Positions 1 through 7,548 are shown, counted from the first letter of the stretch. The stretch: 11,222 nt of DNA from Paracoccaceae bacterium (GCA_019090405.1 JAHRVZ010000154.1:1-11222), one strand, 5' to 3'. The notes: generated from the sequence alone by a model not told the origin. Made by a program: numbers and translations.

Positions 1-274
1 GGATCATCACGTCAAGCAGACCGCCCTGCCCTTTGGCCACCACTTTGGGAGCATTACCAACCCGGATTGCCGTGCCGTTTGAAACATAAAGTAACGCGCC
101 ACTGCGTTCAGTAACCAGATAGGTGCCATCTGGCAGAAATCCGATTGCCCAGGGGCTGTCCAACCCGTCAATCATTTTGGTCACAGCAATCGGCCCGACG
201 CTGCTTGGCAAGGTTTGAGCAATGGCCGGCAAGGCCATCACGGCAAATATCAAAGCGGTGACAATTCTACCCAT
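1..274 (-). CDS. PQQ-dependent sugar dehydrogenase (GSDH/Asd family), N-terminal part only
   Basis: Partial gene: the first 91 residues are present and the rest lies beyond the left edge. The protein starts with a signal peptide (basic residue at 3, hydrophobic core to about 17, AIA cleavage site after residue 19), so it is exported to the periplasm. Residues 38-59 hold the block LDSPWAIGFLPDG...LVTERSG, and residues 82-89 the block GQGGLLDV. Both are typical of the first beta-propeller blades of the glucose/sorbosone dehydrogenase family (PF07995), which oxidise aldose sugars with pyrroloquinoline quinone; the E. coli relative is YliI. The catalytic and PQQ residues lie outside the window, so substrate cannot be inferred. 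The ATG at 272-274 is the first possible start because an in-frame TAG lies three codons upstream. No Shine-Dalgarno sequence is seen before it. It is transcribed divergently from the transporter operon. Confidence 0.85.
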   Translation of the reverse strand, partial: MGRIVTALIFAVMALPAIAQTLPSSVGPIAVTKMIDGLDSPWAIGFLPDGTYLVTERSGALLYVSNGTAIRVGNAPKVVAKGQGGLLDVMI

Positions 275-446
275 AGGACGATACTAGTCGAAAACCGCAG
301 GTATTGTTTCGATTTCAGCCAATCTGACATGACTGTGATTGATGAAAACTGATCTTAGGGCAGCAAAACGCAATTGTCCTTTTCTTTTTCAACGAGCTTG
401 CCTAGTCTCAAGACCGAACAAAATTGTTCCAACAGGGAGAAATCAA
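275..446. other. intergenic region between divergent genes (GSDH-like gene and liv binding protein)
   Basis: This 172-base stretch must carry the promoters of both divergent genes. On the minus strand the hexamer TAGTAT (complement of 281-286) lies 6 bases before the GSDH-gene ATG, which would fit a leaderless transcript, but I see no good -35 partner. On the plus strand I found no convincing sigma-70 promoter. An inverted repeat at 416-429 and the ribosome binding site AGGGAG at 434-439 are described elsewhere. No small gene is apparent. Confidence 0.5.
416..429. promoter_or_regulatory. short inverted repeat, possible operator
   Basis: GAACAA-AA-TTGTTC is a perfect 6-base inverted repeat with a 2-base centre. 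It sits just upstream of the ribosome binding site (434-439) of the binding-protein gene. The position would suit a repressor or an RNA-level control site, but a repeat this short can arise by chance, so the functional call is weak. Confidence 0.25.
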
Positions 447-1640
447 ATGAAAAAACTGCTTATGGCCACCGCGGCTACAGCTTTGATGGCAGGTGCAGCA
501 TTTGCTGATGGCCATTCAAAAGAGGTCAAGATCGGCGTTCTGCTTGGCTTTACCGGCCCGATTGAATCGCTGGCCGGTGCAATGGCCGCTGGTGCGGAAC
601 TGGCAATGTCCGAAGTCACTGCAAGTGGCGCCTTTATGGACGGTGCCACAGTTACGCCTTTGCGTGCTGATACCGGTTGTATCGACAACGGTCTGTCCAC
701 AGCCAACGCAGAACGTCTGATTGCAGACGGTATTGCCGGTCTTGTCGGCGGCGATTGCTCGGGTGTTACTGGTGCGATTCTGCAAAACGTTGCCATTCCA
801 AACGGCATGGTAATGATTTCACCTTCCGCCACGTCGCCAGGTCTGTCGACAATGGAAGACAACGGATTGTTTTTCCGCACATCCCCGTCGGATGCCCGCG
901 AAGGTCAGGTTATGGCCGAAGTACTGATGGATCGTGGTATCAAATCCATTGCGCTGACCTATACCAACAACGACTATGGCAAGGGTTTGGCAGATGCGAT
1001 TGTGACGTCGTTTGAGGCAGCCGGTGGCGAAGTGACCATCAATGCCGCGCACGAAGATGGCAAAGCAGACTATTCCGCAGAAGTTGGCGCATTGGCGTCT
1101 GCTGGTGGCGATATTCTGGTTGTCGCTGGTTATCTTGACCAAGGCGGTCTGGGCATCATTCAGGCATCCCTTGATAGCGGTGCGTTTGACACCTTTGGTC
1201 TGCCCGGTGGCATGATCGGCGATTCGCTTCCAAAGAATGTCGGGTCTGACCTGAACGGCTCGTTCGGACAGATCGCTGGTTCCGGTGGCAAAGGCACTGA
1301 CGCCATTGCAGCACTGTCCAAAGAGGCCGGTTTTGATGGGACTTCGCCTTATGCACCAGAAAGCTATGATGCGGCGGCGTTGCTGATGTTTGCCATGCAG
1401 GCAGCCAATTCCACAGCCCCTGCGGATTACGCGGGCAAGGTTCTGGATGTGGCCAACGCGCCCGGCGAAAAGATCTATCCGGGTGAGCTGGCCAAAGGCT
1501 TGGAAATTCTGGCTGGCGGTGGCGAAATCGACTATGTTGGTGCCTCAGCGGTTGAGCTGATTGGACCGGGCGAAAGCGCGGGTAACTATCGCGAAATCGA
1601 AGTTAAAGACGGTAAAAACGAAACTGTTGGTTTCCGCTAA
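447..1640 (+). CDS. branched-chain amino acid-type ABC transporter, periplasmic substrate-binding protein
   Basis: This 397-residue periplasmic binding protein (Peripla_BP_6 family, LivK/LivJ-like) captures an amino acid or related ligand for the permease encoded downstream. I chose the ATG at 447: it follows AGGGAG at 434-439 with good spacing and begins a clear signal peptide (KK at 2-3, hydrophobic core, AFA cleavage after residue 20). An in-frame start at 339 would add 36 residues with no signal character. Visible family features are the first strand VKIGVLLGFTGP (27-38), the cysteine pair C78 and C104, which matches the disulfide of LivJ/LivK, and the ligand-contacting segment SPSATSPGL (125-133). 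Ligand specificity in this family cannot be read from sequence alone: members bind Leu/Ile/Val, other amino acids, amides, urea or aromatic acids. A terminator separates it from the other transporter genes, so its mRNA is probably the most abundant of the operon. Confidence 0.93.
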   Translation: MKKLLMATAATALMAGAAFADGHSKEVKIGVLLGFTGPIESLAGAMAAGAELAMSEVTASGAFMDGATVTPLRADTGCIDNGLSTANAERLIADGIAGLVGGDCSGVTGAILQNVAIPNGMVMISPSATSPGLSTMEDNGLFFRTSPSDAREGQVMAEVLMDRGIKSIALTYTNNDYGKGLADAIVTSFEAAGGEVTINAAHEDGKADYSAEVGALASAGGDILVVAGYLDQGGLGIIQASLDSGAFDTFGLPGGMIGDSLPKNVGSDLNGSFGQIAGSGGKGTDAIAALSKEAGFDGTSPYAPESYDAAALLMFAMQAANSTAPADYAGKVLDVANAPGEKIYPGELAKGLEILAGGGEIDYVGASAVELIGPGESAGNYREIEVKDGKNETVGFR

Positions 1641-1662
1641 AATCTCTTTATCCTGACAACAG

Positions 1663-1696
1663 ACAGCCCGGCCCTTAAATGGTTCGGGCTGTTTTA
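1663..1696 (+). terminator. Rho-independent terminator after the binding-protein gene
   Basis: ACAGCCCG (1663-1670) pairs perfectly with CGGGCTGT (1685-1692), with a 14-base loop, and TTTT follows directly (1692-1695). It lies 22 bases after the stop codon and before livG. Such intercistronic terminators commonly let the binding protein be made in excess over the membrane components, with read-through supplying the rest. A TATAAT hexamer at 1695-1700 overlaps the T-run, but no matching -35 box is visible, so a separate livG promoter is only a possibility. Confidence 0.75.
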
Positions 1697-1734
1697 TAAT
1701 AATATGCCGCAATAAATGTGGTTAAGGGGGCGTG

Positions 1735-2511
1735 ATGATCGTCGTTGAGGACGTACACAAACATTTTGGCGGTTTTCACGCTGTAGACGGCGCCAGCCTA
1801 TCCATTGCCAAGGGGTCAATCACCGGATTGATTGGGCCAAATGGCGCGGGAAAAACAACATTATTCAACGTGATCGCCGGGGTTTTGCCCCCGACGTCCG
1901 GTCGCGTAACCATGCAGGGCAAGGATATCACCGGCCTGCCTCCGCATGAGTTGTTTCACAAGGGTCTGCTGCGCACCTTTCAGATCGCCCATGAATTCAG
2001 CTCGATGACGGTGCGCGAGAACCTGATGATGGTGCCGGGTGGTCAGTCAGGTGAAACCCTGTGGAACACTTGGTTTAATCGCAAACGCATTGCTGATGAG
2101 GAACGCGCCCTGATGGCCCGTGCCGATGAGGTGCTAGAGTTTCTGACGATTTATCACCTGCGCGATGAAAAGGCGCAAAACCTGTCTGGCGGGCAGAAAA
2201 AGCTGCTGGAACTGGGGCGGACCATGATGGTGGACGCCAAAATTGTGTTTCTGGACGAGGTCGGCGCCGGGGTGAACCGAACGCTGCTGAACACCATCGG
2301 TGATGCAATCCTGCGGCTGAACAAGGAACGCGGCTATACTTTTGTGGTGATCGAACACGACATGGATTTTATTGGCCGGCTGTGTGATCCGGTGATCTGT
2401 ATGGCCGAAGGCAAAGTGCTGGCCGAGGGAACGCTGGAGCAGATCAAAGCCAATGAGCAGGTGATCGAGGCCTATCTGGGCACCGGCAGCAAACACAAGG
2501 TGAAGGCATGA
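1735..2511 (+). CDS. livG: branched-chain amino acid-type ABC transporter ATPase, LivG-like
   Basis: This 258-residue nucleotide-binding subunit powers import by ATP hydrolysis at the inner face of the membrane, paired with the LivF-like protein. The sequence shows Walker A GPNGAGKT (34-41), a Q-loop glutamine at about 83, the signature LSGGQ (150-154), Walker B ending FLDE (172-175) and the switch histidine H208 in VIEHDM. The wording DEVGAGVN after Walker B matches the LivG type (DEPAAGLN in E. coli), as does the C-terminal EAYLG. The start is either GTG at 1732 or ATG at 1735. I prefer ATG because the AAGGGGG at 1724-1730 is too close to the GTG. The gene overlaps the next ATPase gene by 4 bases (ATGA at 2508-2511), indicating translational coupling. 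Confidence 0.92.
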   Translation: MIVVEDVHKHFGGFHAVDGASLSIAKGSITGLIGPNGAGKTTLFNVIAGVLPPTSGRVTMQGKDITGLPPHELFHKGLLRTFQIAHEFSSMTVRENLMMVPGGQSGETLWNTWFNRKRIADEERALMARADEVLEFLTIYHLRDEKAQNLSGGQKKLLELGRTMMVDAKIVFLDEVGAGVNRTLLNTIGDAILRLNKERGYTFVVIEHDMDFIGRLCDPVICMAEGKVLAEGTLEQIKANEQVIEAYLGTGSKHKVKA

Positions 2512-3221
2512 GCGAACCATTTCTGATTGGCGATGCAATGACCGGTGGGTACGGCAAGGGGCCGGATATTTTGCATGATTGCACGATCGCCGTGGACAAG
2601 GGTGAAATCGCGGTGATTGTCGGGCCGAACGGAGCCGGGAAATCGACTGCAATGAAGGCTGTGTTTGGAATGTTGAATATGCGCAGTGGCGCGGTTCGGC
2701 TGGATGGCGAAGACATCAGCACGCTGTCGCCACAGGATCGTGTCGTCAAAGGCATGGGATTTGTGCCGCAGAACCAGAATATTTTCACCTCGCTCACGGT
2801 CGAAGAAAACCTGGAAATGGGCGCATTTATCCGGCGCGATGATTTTTCCGATACCATGACGCAGGTTTATGACCTGTTTCCGATCCTGAAAGACAAACGG
2901 CTGCAACCCGCCGGCGAATTATCAGGTGGACAGCGCCAACAGGTGGCGGTTGGGCGCGCCCTGATGACACAGCCCAAAGTTCTGATGCTTGACGAACCCA
3001 CTGCCGGGGTCAGCCCAATTGTGATGGATGAGCTATTTGATCGCATCATCGAGGTCGCGCGCAGTGGTATTCCGATCCTGATGGTGGAACAGAATGCCCG
3101 CCAAGCGCTAGAAATTGCTGACAAAGGTTATGTTTTGGTGCAGGGGCGTAATGCCTTTAGTGGCACCGGGCAAGAGTTGTTGAACGACCCGGATGTTCGC
3201 AAATCGTTTTTGGGGGGATAG
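2508..3221 (+). CDS. livF: branched-chain amino acid-type ABC transporter ATPase, LivF-like
   Basis: This is the second nucleotide-binding subunit of the importer, 237 residues and of normal family length. It has Walker A GPNGAGKS (39-46), Q-loop Q88 in FVPQ, signature LSGGQ (138-142), Walker B LMLDEP (159-164) and the D-loop after it. The switch position reads VEQN (193-196), with glutamine in place of histidine. That is normal for LivF proteins and is one reason for the LivF assignment. The C-terminal segment, with ALEIADKGYVL and a final RKSFLGG, is also LivF-like. The start ATG lies inside the stop codon of livG and is preceded by AAGGTGAAGG. The next reading frame starts 2 bases after the stop, so transcription clearly continues. 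Confidence 0.93.
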   Translation: MSEPFLIGDAMTGGYGKGPDILHDCTIAVDKGEIAVIVGPNGAGKSTAMKAVFGMLNMRSGAVRLDGEDISTLSPQDRVVKGMGFVPQNQNIFTSLTVEENLEMGAFIRRDDFSDTMTQVYDLFPILKDKRLQPAGELSGGQRQQVAVGRALMTQPKVLMLDEPTAGVSPIVMDELFDRIIEVARSGIPILMVEQNARQALEIADKGYVLVQGRNAFSGTGQELLNDPDVRKSFLGG

Positions 3222-3223
3222 TT

Positions 3224-3601
3224 ATGGGCCGATCATTTCTTGGTGCAGCCTTGTTCGCATGTATTGGGTCTGGCGGCTTAGCCGGCGGCTTTGTCTGCGA
3301 AATGACCTATGAATGCAGAGGCAACATGGGCTGTGACGAGGTCTCTTATTCTCCGTATATCGACACGGATTGGGGCCAGATCAGCATAAAAGATTACGGC
3401 CCCGAGATGCAGTTGGATTTCATACCATCCGAGGGCGAGGGCGAGGGCAAGGCATGGCATCTGTTTGCAAACCTGCCAGAAGACGGTCTTTTTGTTGCTG
3501 TCATAAATGACGATGACAGCGCTGTATTCACCTCATACCTGCGTCAGGGCGGATCTGCACATGTTGTATCTGTCTATGGCCGCTGCGAATCCAGGGGGTA
3601 G
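3224..3601 (+). CDS. small secreted cysteine-containing protein of unknown function inside the liv operon
   Basis: I do not recognise a characterised family for this 125-residue protein. It has a probable signal peptide (R3, hydrophobic and glycine-rich to about residue 20, possible cleavage after GLA at 18-20), so the mature part should be periplasmic. The alternative is a lipoprotein with LFAC at 10-13, which I think less likely because the preceding segment is very short. The mature part has regularly spaced cysteines C25-x5-C31-x5-C37 and one more, C121, four residues before the end; this allows two disulfides. An acidic run SEGEGEG (69-75) is encoded by three exact copies of a 6-base unit (3431-3448). 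The ORF is very likely real: it has GGGGGGA at 3212-3218 before its ATG and lies 2 bases from both livF and livH. It may be an accessory to the transporter or only share its expression. Confidence 0.75.
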   Translation: MGRSFLGAALFACIGSGGLAGGFVCEMTYECRGNMGCDEVSYSPYIDTDWGQISIKDYGPEMQLDFIPSEGEGEGKAWHLFANLPEDGLFVAVINDDDSAVFTSYLRQGGSAHVVSVYGRCESRG

Positions 3602-3603
3602 AT

Positions 3604-4614
3604 ATGGATTTTCTCAACGCAATCGTCGCTTTGTCGAACTATGTCATCGTGCCGGGCATCGCCTATGGCAGCCAGCTCGCGCTTGGCGCGCTTGGGGTGA
3701 CGTTGATCTATGGTATCTTGCGGTTCTCCAACTTTGCCCACGGCGATACGATGGCCTTTGGCGCAATGGTGACGATCCTTGTGACATGGTGGATGCAGTC
3801 GGTTGGTATCTCTCTGGGGCCGCTGCCCACGGCGCTGCTGGCGCTGCCCTTTGGGATACTGGCGACCATGGCGTTGCTGCTGGCAACGGACCGTTTGGTG
3901 TATCGGTTTTACCGCGAACAAAAGGCCAAACCGGTTATTCTGGTGATCGTGTCCATGGGCGTGATGTTCATCATGAACGGATTGGTGCGGTTTATTATCG
4001 GGCCAAATGACCAGAAATTTTTAGACGGTGAACGGTTCATCATTTCTGCGCGTGAATTCAAAGCATTGACCGGCCTTAAAGAAGGTCTAGCCATAAAGAC
4101 CACCCAAGGTCTGACCGTTGTGACCGCCGTCGTTGTCGTTATCCTGCTGTTCTGGTTCCTCAACCGCACCCGCACTGGTAAATCCATGCGCGCCTATTCG
4201 GATAACGAAGATCTGGCGTTGCTGTCAGGGATCAATCCCGAGCGGGTGGTGATGTACACATGGCTGATCGTGGCGGCATTGGCGACCATCGCCGGCACGC
4301 TTTATGGTCTGGATAAGACGTTCAAACCTTTCACCTATTTCCAGCTTTTGCTGCCAATCTTTGCAAGCGCCATCGTTGGTGGGCTTGGCAATCCGCTGGG
4401 TGCAATCGCCGGCGGGTTTGTCATCGCCTTTTCCGAAGTAACCATCACCTATGCCTGGAAAAAAGTCGCGCGATATTTGCTGCCTGAGAACCTTGAGCCA
4501 GACAGTTTGGTGCAGCTTCTCAGTACCGACTATAAATTCGCGGTGTCGTTTGTGATTTTGCTGATCGTGCTGCTGTTCAAACCCACCGGACTGTTCAAGG
4601 GGAAATCAGTATGA
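3604..4614 (+). CDS. livH: branched-chain amino acid-type ABC transporter permease, LivH-like
   Basis: This 336-residue inner-membrane permease (BPD_transp_2 family, PF02653) forms the import channel with the LivM-like subunit. The N-terminal block has GVTLIYGILRFSNFAHGD (31-48), the hallmark of LivH. The cytoplasmic coupling region reads GKSMRAYSDNEDLALLSGIN (192-211), and the conserved late segment is SAIVGGLGNPLGAIAGG (255-271). Eight or more hydrophobic membrane segments can be seen. It is somewhat longer than E. coli LivH (about 308 residues), mainly through the loop around 135-165 and the region 285-310. The ribosome binding site AGGGGG at 3593-3598 lies in the end of the preceding gene. 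The stop codon overlaps the livM start by 4 bases (ATGA, 4611-4614). Confidence 0.93.
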   Translation: MDFLNAIVALSNYVIVPGIAYGSQLALGALGVTLIYGILRFSNFAHGDTMAFGAMVTILVTWWMQSVGISLGPLPTALLALPFGILATMALLLATDRLVYRFYREQKAKPVILVIVSMGVMFIMNGLVRFIIGPNDQKFLDGERFIISAREFKALTGLKEGLAIKTTQGLTVVTAVVVVILLFWFLNRTRTGKSMRAYSDNEDLALLSGINPERVVMYTWLIVAALATIAGTLYGLDKTFKPFTYFQLLLPIFASAIVGGLGNPLGAIAGGFVIAFSEVTITYAWKKVARYLLPENLEPDSLVQLLSTDYKFAVSFVILLIVLLFKPTGLFKGKSV

Positions 4615-5915
4615 ACGATACCGTTAAAAATATCGCCTTGTTTGGTCTGGTCGCCGCGCTGATTGCCATCACCGGGTTTATGCAAAGCTGGAACTCGGCG
4701 CTTTTGATCATCAATTTGGGCCTGATTTCGTCGATCATGGCGATTGGTGTGAACCTGCAATGGGGCTTTGCCGGGTTGTTTAATATCGGGATCATGGGCT
4801 TTGTTGCGCTTGGTGGTCTGGCTGCGGTGCTGGTGTCGATGCCGCCCACAACCGAGGCCTGGGCTGCGGGTGGATTTGGTGTTGTGACAGGTTTGTTGCT
4901 GGGGGCAGCAACGGTTGTCGCTGCGATCATGGTGATGAAACGGATGCAGCCGGGGCGTGTGCGAGTTATCACAATGCTGGTGATCCTGATCGGTGGCTTT
5001 TTTGTCTTTCGCGCGGTTTTTGATCCCGCGGTCGAATCCGTAGAAAAGGTTGACCCTGCGATTACCGGTTATTTGGGTGGGCTTGGCCTCAATATTCTTG
5101 TCGCCTGGCCAGTTGGTGGATTATTTGCGGCCGGCGCTGCCTGGCTGATCGGCAAAACCGCTCTGGGGTTGCGATCTGACTATCTGGCGATTGCGACCTT
5201 GGGCATTGCGGAAATCATCATTGCAATCCTCAAGAACGAAGACTGGCTGTCGCGTGGGGTCAAAAATGTAATTGGTATTCCGCGCCCGCTTCCCTACGAA
5301 ATTGATCTGCAAAAGGATGCAGATTTTGTCGAGACCGCTGCCGGTCTGGGGTTTGATCCGGTGATGGCGTCGACGCTTTACGTCAAAATCGGTTATGGCG
5401 CATTGTTTTTGGCGGTGCTGCTATTGGTGCTGCTGCTATCGCAACTGGCGCTCAAAAGCCCATGGGGCAGGATGATGCGGGCGATCCGTGACAATGAGGT
5501 CGCGGCCGAAGCAATGGGCAAAGACGTGACCCGCCGCCATTTGCAGATATTCGTAATCGGTAGCGCCATTTGTGGCATTGCCGGTGCCATGATGACAACA
5601 CTGGACGGGCAATTAACACCGGGCACTTATCAGCCTTTGCGGTTCACATTCCTGATCTGGGTAATGGTCATCGTTGGCGGGTCGGGCAACAATTTCGGGG
5701 CCGTTCTGGGCGGGATGCTGATTTGGTTCCTGTGGGTTCAGGTCGAACCGATGGGATTGTTTGTGATGCAGGTGATAACATCCGGCATGGCCGAGGGCAG
5801 CGCGTTGAAAACACATCTGATCGAAAGCGCCGCCCATATGCGGCTGCTGACGATGGGGGTCGTGTTGCTGATGGTTCTCAGGTTTTCGCCACGTGGTCTG
5901 ATCCCTGAGAAATGA
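4611..5915 (+). CDS. livM: branched-chain amino acid-type ABC transporter permease, LivM-like
   Basis: This 434-residue second permease of the importer belongs to PF02653. Diagnostic blocks are LQWGFAGLFNIGIMGFVALGG (49-69, near the first core helices), LRSDYLAIATLGIAEII (187-203) and the ATPase-coupling segment GRMMRAIRDNEVAAEAMG (286-303). The block IVGGSGNNFGAVLGG (354-368) and the C-terminal LRFSPRGLIPEK are also diagnostic. Hydrophobic segments near 115-135 and 160-180 precede the core, so the protein has an extended N-terminal half, as the longer LivM proteins do. The start lies within the livH stop codon and is preceded by AAGGGG (4598-4603). It is the last gene of the operon. Its stop is only 24 bases from the stop of the convergent ATPase gene, and I see no terminator hairpin between them. 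Confidence 0.93.
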   Translation: MNDTVKNIALFGLVAALIAITGFMQSWNSALLIINLGLISSIMAIGVNLQWGFAGLFNIGIMGFVALGGLAAVLVSMPPTTEAWAAGGFGVVTGLLLGAATVVAAIMVMKRMQPGRVRVITMLVILIGGFFVFRAVFDPAVESVEKVDPAITGYLGGLGLNILVAWPVGGLFAAGAAWLIGKTALGLRSDYLAIATLGIAEIIIAILKNEDWLSRGVKNVIGIPRPLPYEIDLQKDADFVETAAGLGFDPVMASTLYVKIGYGALFLAVLLLVLLLSQLALKSPWGRMMRAIRDNEVAAEAMGKDVTRRHLQIFVIGSAICGIAGAMMTTLDGQLTPGTYQPLRFTFLIWVMVIVGGSGNNFGAVLGGMLIWFLWVQVEPMGLFVMQVITSGMAEGSALKTHLIESAAHMRLLTMGVVLLMVLRFSPRGLIPEK

Positions 5916-5939
5916 AATGACAAGGCGTGGGGTCTCTGC

Positions 5940-7481
5940 TTAACGTCCCTTAAAGAAATTTCCCAAAATGCCACGGACCAAACGTCGGCCCGTGGTGCCT
6001 TTCAGCTCTTTTATCACGGCTTGGCTGATTGCTGACCCATAGGTGTCTGGCTTGCGCGTCACGCGAGAAGTCGAGCGCGATACCCGACCGCCGGAAAACC
6101 GTCGCGCAGCGTTGAATTCACGTGCCATCGCAGGCTGGGTTTCAGCCGCGATTTCTGAGGCTTCGGCCTTTTGTGCCGCAGCATCCGCGCGCGCAGCCAA
6201 CATTTCATATGCAGATTTTCGGTCTATTTTGGTGTCGTATTTTTCGGACATGCCCGAGGCCGTCATAACCGCCTTGCGTTCGGCCACGGTAATCGGGCCC
6301 AATTGCGAAGAAGGCGGACGAATCAACGTGCGTTCGACAATTCCGGGCACCCCCTTTTTCATCAACATTGAGGTAACAGCCTCACCGACGCCGACCTCTC
6401 GAATGGTCTCTTCGGTCGAAAACCTTGGGTTTTCGCGATAAGTTTCAGCCGCCAAGCGCAGGTTTTTGCGGTCTTTGGCGGTAAAGGCGCGCAGGGCGTG
6501 CTGGATGCGATTGCCAAGCTGGCCAAGAATATCTTCGGGCACGTCTGCCGGGTTTTGGGTGACAAAGTAGATGCCGACCCCCTTTGAGCGGATCAGACGG
6601 GCGACCTGCTCAACCTTGTCCACCAGTGCCTTTGGCGCGTCGTCAAACAGCAAATGGGCCTCGTCAAAGAAGAACACCAGCTTGGGTTTGTCCGGATCGC
6701 CGATTTCGGGCAGTTCCTCAAATAGCTCGCTCAGCAACCAAAGCAAAAAGGTTGCATATAGGGCTGGTGACGACATGAGTTTATCTGAGGCCAGAATATT
6801 GATCATACCGCGACCATCCGCATCAGTGCGCATGATATCGTCAAGCGACAGGGCCGGTTCGCCAAAAAGTTTATTGCCGCCCTGATTTTCCAACACCAGC
6901 AACCGACGCTGGATCGCCCCGATCGAGGCAACCGAAACATTGCCATAGCGCAGGGACAATTGCGCCCGGTTCTCACCGACCCAGACCAGCAAAGCCTGTA
7001 AATCCTTGAGGTCAAGCAGCGGCAGCCCTTCTTCGTCCGACAGACGGAAGGCGATGTTCAGAATACCCTCTTGGGCATCGGTCAGGTTCAGTAATCGCGC
7101 CAGCAACAATGGCCCCATTTCGGCCACCGTGGTGCGAACCGGGTGGCCCTGTTCTGCGAACATGTCCCAGAATGTCACCGGGCTGGCGCCATAGCTGTAA
7201 TCATCAAAGCCGATTGTGGCAGCGCGATCGCTAAAGGGTTTGTGCAGTTTGTGGCTGGCAGAACCAGCGACAGCCAGACCGGACAAATCACCTTTGACGT
7301 CCGACAGGAACACCGGCACACCCGCGTTGGAAAACCCTTCGGCCAGAATTTGCAGCGTAACGGTTTTGCCGGTTCCGGTCGCGCCAGCAATAAGCCCATG
7401 CCGGTTGGCATATTTTAGTGTCAGACCCTGTTTGACCCCATAGGATTCACCGCCGCCACCAATAAATATCTTACCGTCCAT
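5940..7481 (-). CDS. HerA/YjgR-like P-loop ATPase (DUF853 family)
   Basis: This 513-residue cytoplasmic ATPase is related to E. coli YjgR (about 500 residues), in the HerA/FtsK-type P-loop group. Its cellular role is not established. It shows the N-terminal block YANRHGLIAGATGTGKT, with Walker A GATGTGKT at 33-40, and SDVKGDLSGLA (60-70). Walker B FFFDEAH is at 270-276, and FVTQNPADVPEDILGQLGNR (306-325) is strongly typical of the family. The C-terminal part is alanine- and charge-rich (about 425-455) and ends in a basic tail. I chose the ATG at 7481 because the N-terminus MDGKIFIGGGG fits the family and a good promoter lies just upstream (7497-7525). A start at 7562 would add 27 unconvincing residues. 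Its apparent Shine-Dalgarno sequence is better explained as the complement of an anti-SD motif in a small RNA. No NurA-like nuclease is nearby, so nothing here implies DNA end processing or defence. Confidence 0.88.
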   Translation of the reverse strand: MDGKIFIGGGGESYGVKQGLTLKYANRHGLIAGATGTGKTVTLQILAEGFSNAGVPVFLSDVKGDLSGLAVAGSASHKLHKPFSDRAATIGFDDYSYGASPVTFWDMFAEQGHPVRTTVAEMGPLLLARLLNLTDAQEGILNIAFRLSDEEGLPLLDLKDLQALLVWVGENRAQLSLRYGNVSVASIGAIQRRLLVLENQGGNKLFGEPALSLDDIMRTDADGRGMINILASDKLMSSPALYATFLLWLLSELFEELPEIGDPDKPKLVFFFDEAHLLFDDAPKALVDKVEQVARLIRSKGVGIYFVTQNPADVPEDILGQLGNRIQHALRAFTAKDRKNLRLAAETYRENPRFSTEETIREVGVGEAVTSMLMKKGVPGIVERTLIRPPSSQLGPITVAERKAVMTASGMSEKYDTKIDRKSAYEMLAARADAAAQKAEASEIAAETQPAMAREFNAARRFSGGRVSRSTSRVTRKPDTYGSAISQAVIKELKGTTGRRLVRGILGNFFKGR

Positions 7482-7496
7482 GGATTTTGCCCCAAA

Positions 7497-7525
7497 ATAA
7501 TATTTCTGCTGTACTGAGCATACAA
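7497..7525 (-). promoter_or_regulatory. probable sigma-70 promoter of the HerA/YjgR-like gene
   Basis: Read on the minus strand, TTGTAT (complement of 7520-7525) and TATTAT (complement of 7497-7502) are separated by exactly 17 bases. The predicted transcript start is near 7490, giving a leader of only about 10 bases before the ATG at 7481. The leader would hold part of the GGGG at 7490-7493, a weak ribosome binding site. Confidence 0.6.
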
Positions 7526-7539
7526 AGTTAATCTTTGAC

Positions 7540-7548
7540 TGCGATACT
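7540..7548 (+). promoter_or_regulatory. possible extended -10 promoter of the candidate small RNA
   Basis: TGCGATACT has the TGn extension plus a -10-like hexamer GATACT (four of six matches to TATAAT). Seven bases downstream of it is 7555, exactly where the 5' hairpin of the candidate RNA begins. No clear -35 is present at the proper distance. The nearby TTGACT at 7535-7540 lacks a good -10 at 16-18 bases. It is back to back with the promoter of the minus-strand ATPase gene. Confidence 0.4.

Noticed and set aside
339..446. In-frame N-terminal extension of the binding protein from an ATG at 339
   Set aside because: No signal-peptide character in the 36 extra residues, while the ATG at 447 has a good ribosome binding site and a classical signal peptide.
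5940..7481. HerA-type ATPase as part of an antiphage or DNA-repair module
   Set aside because: No NurA, Sir2 or other effector gene is adjacent. The sequence matches the widespread YjgR/DUF853 housekeeping-like type, and the neighbours are transporter genes and an IalB-family gene.
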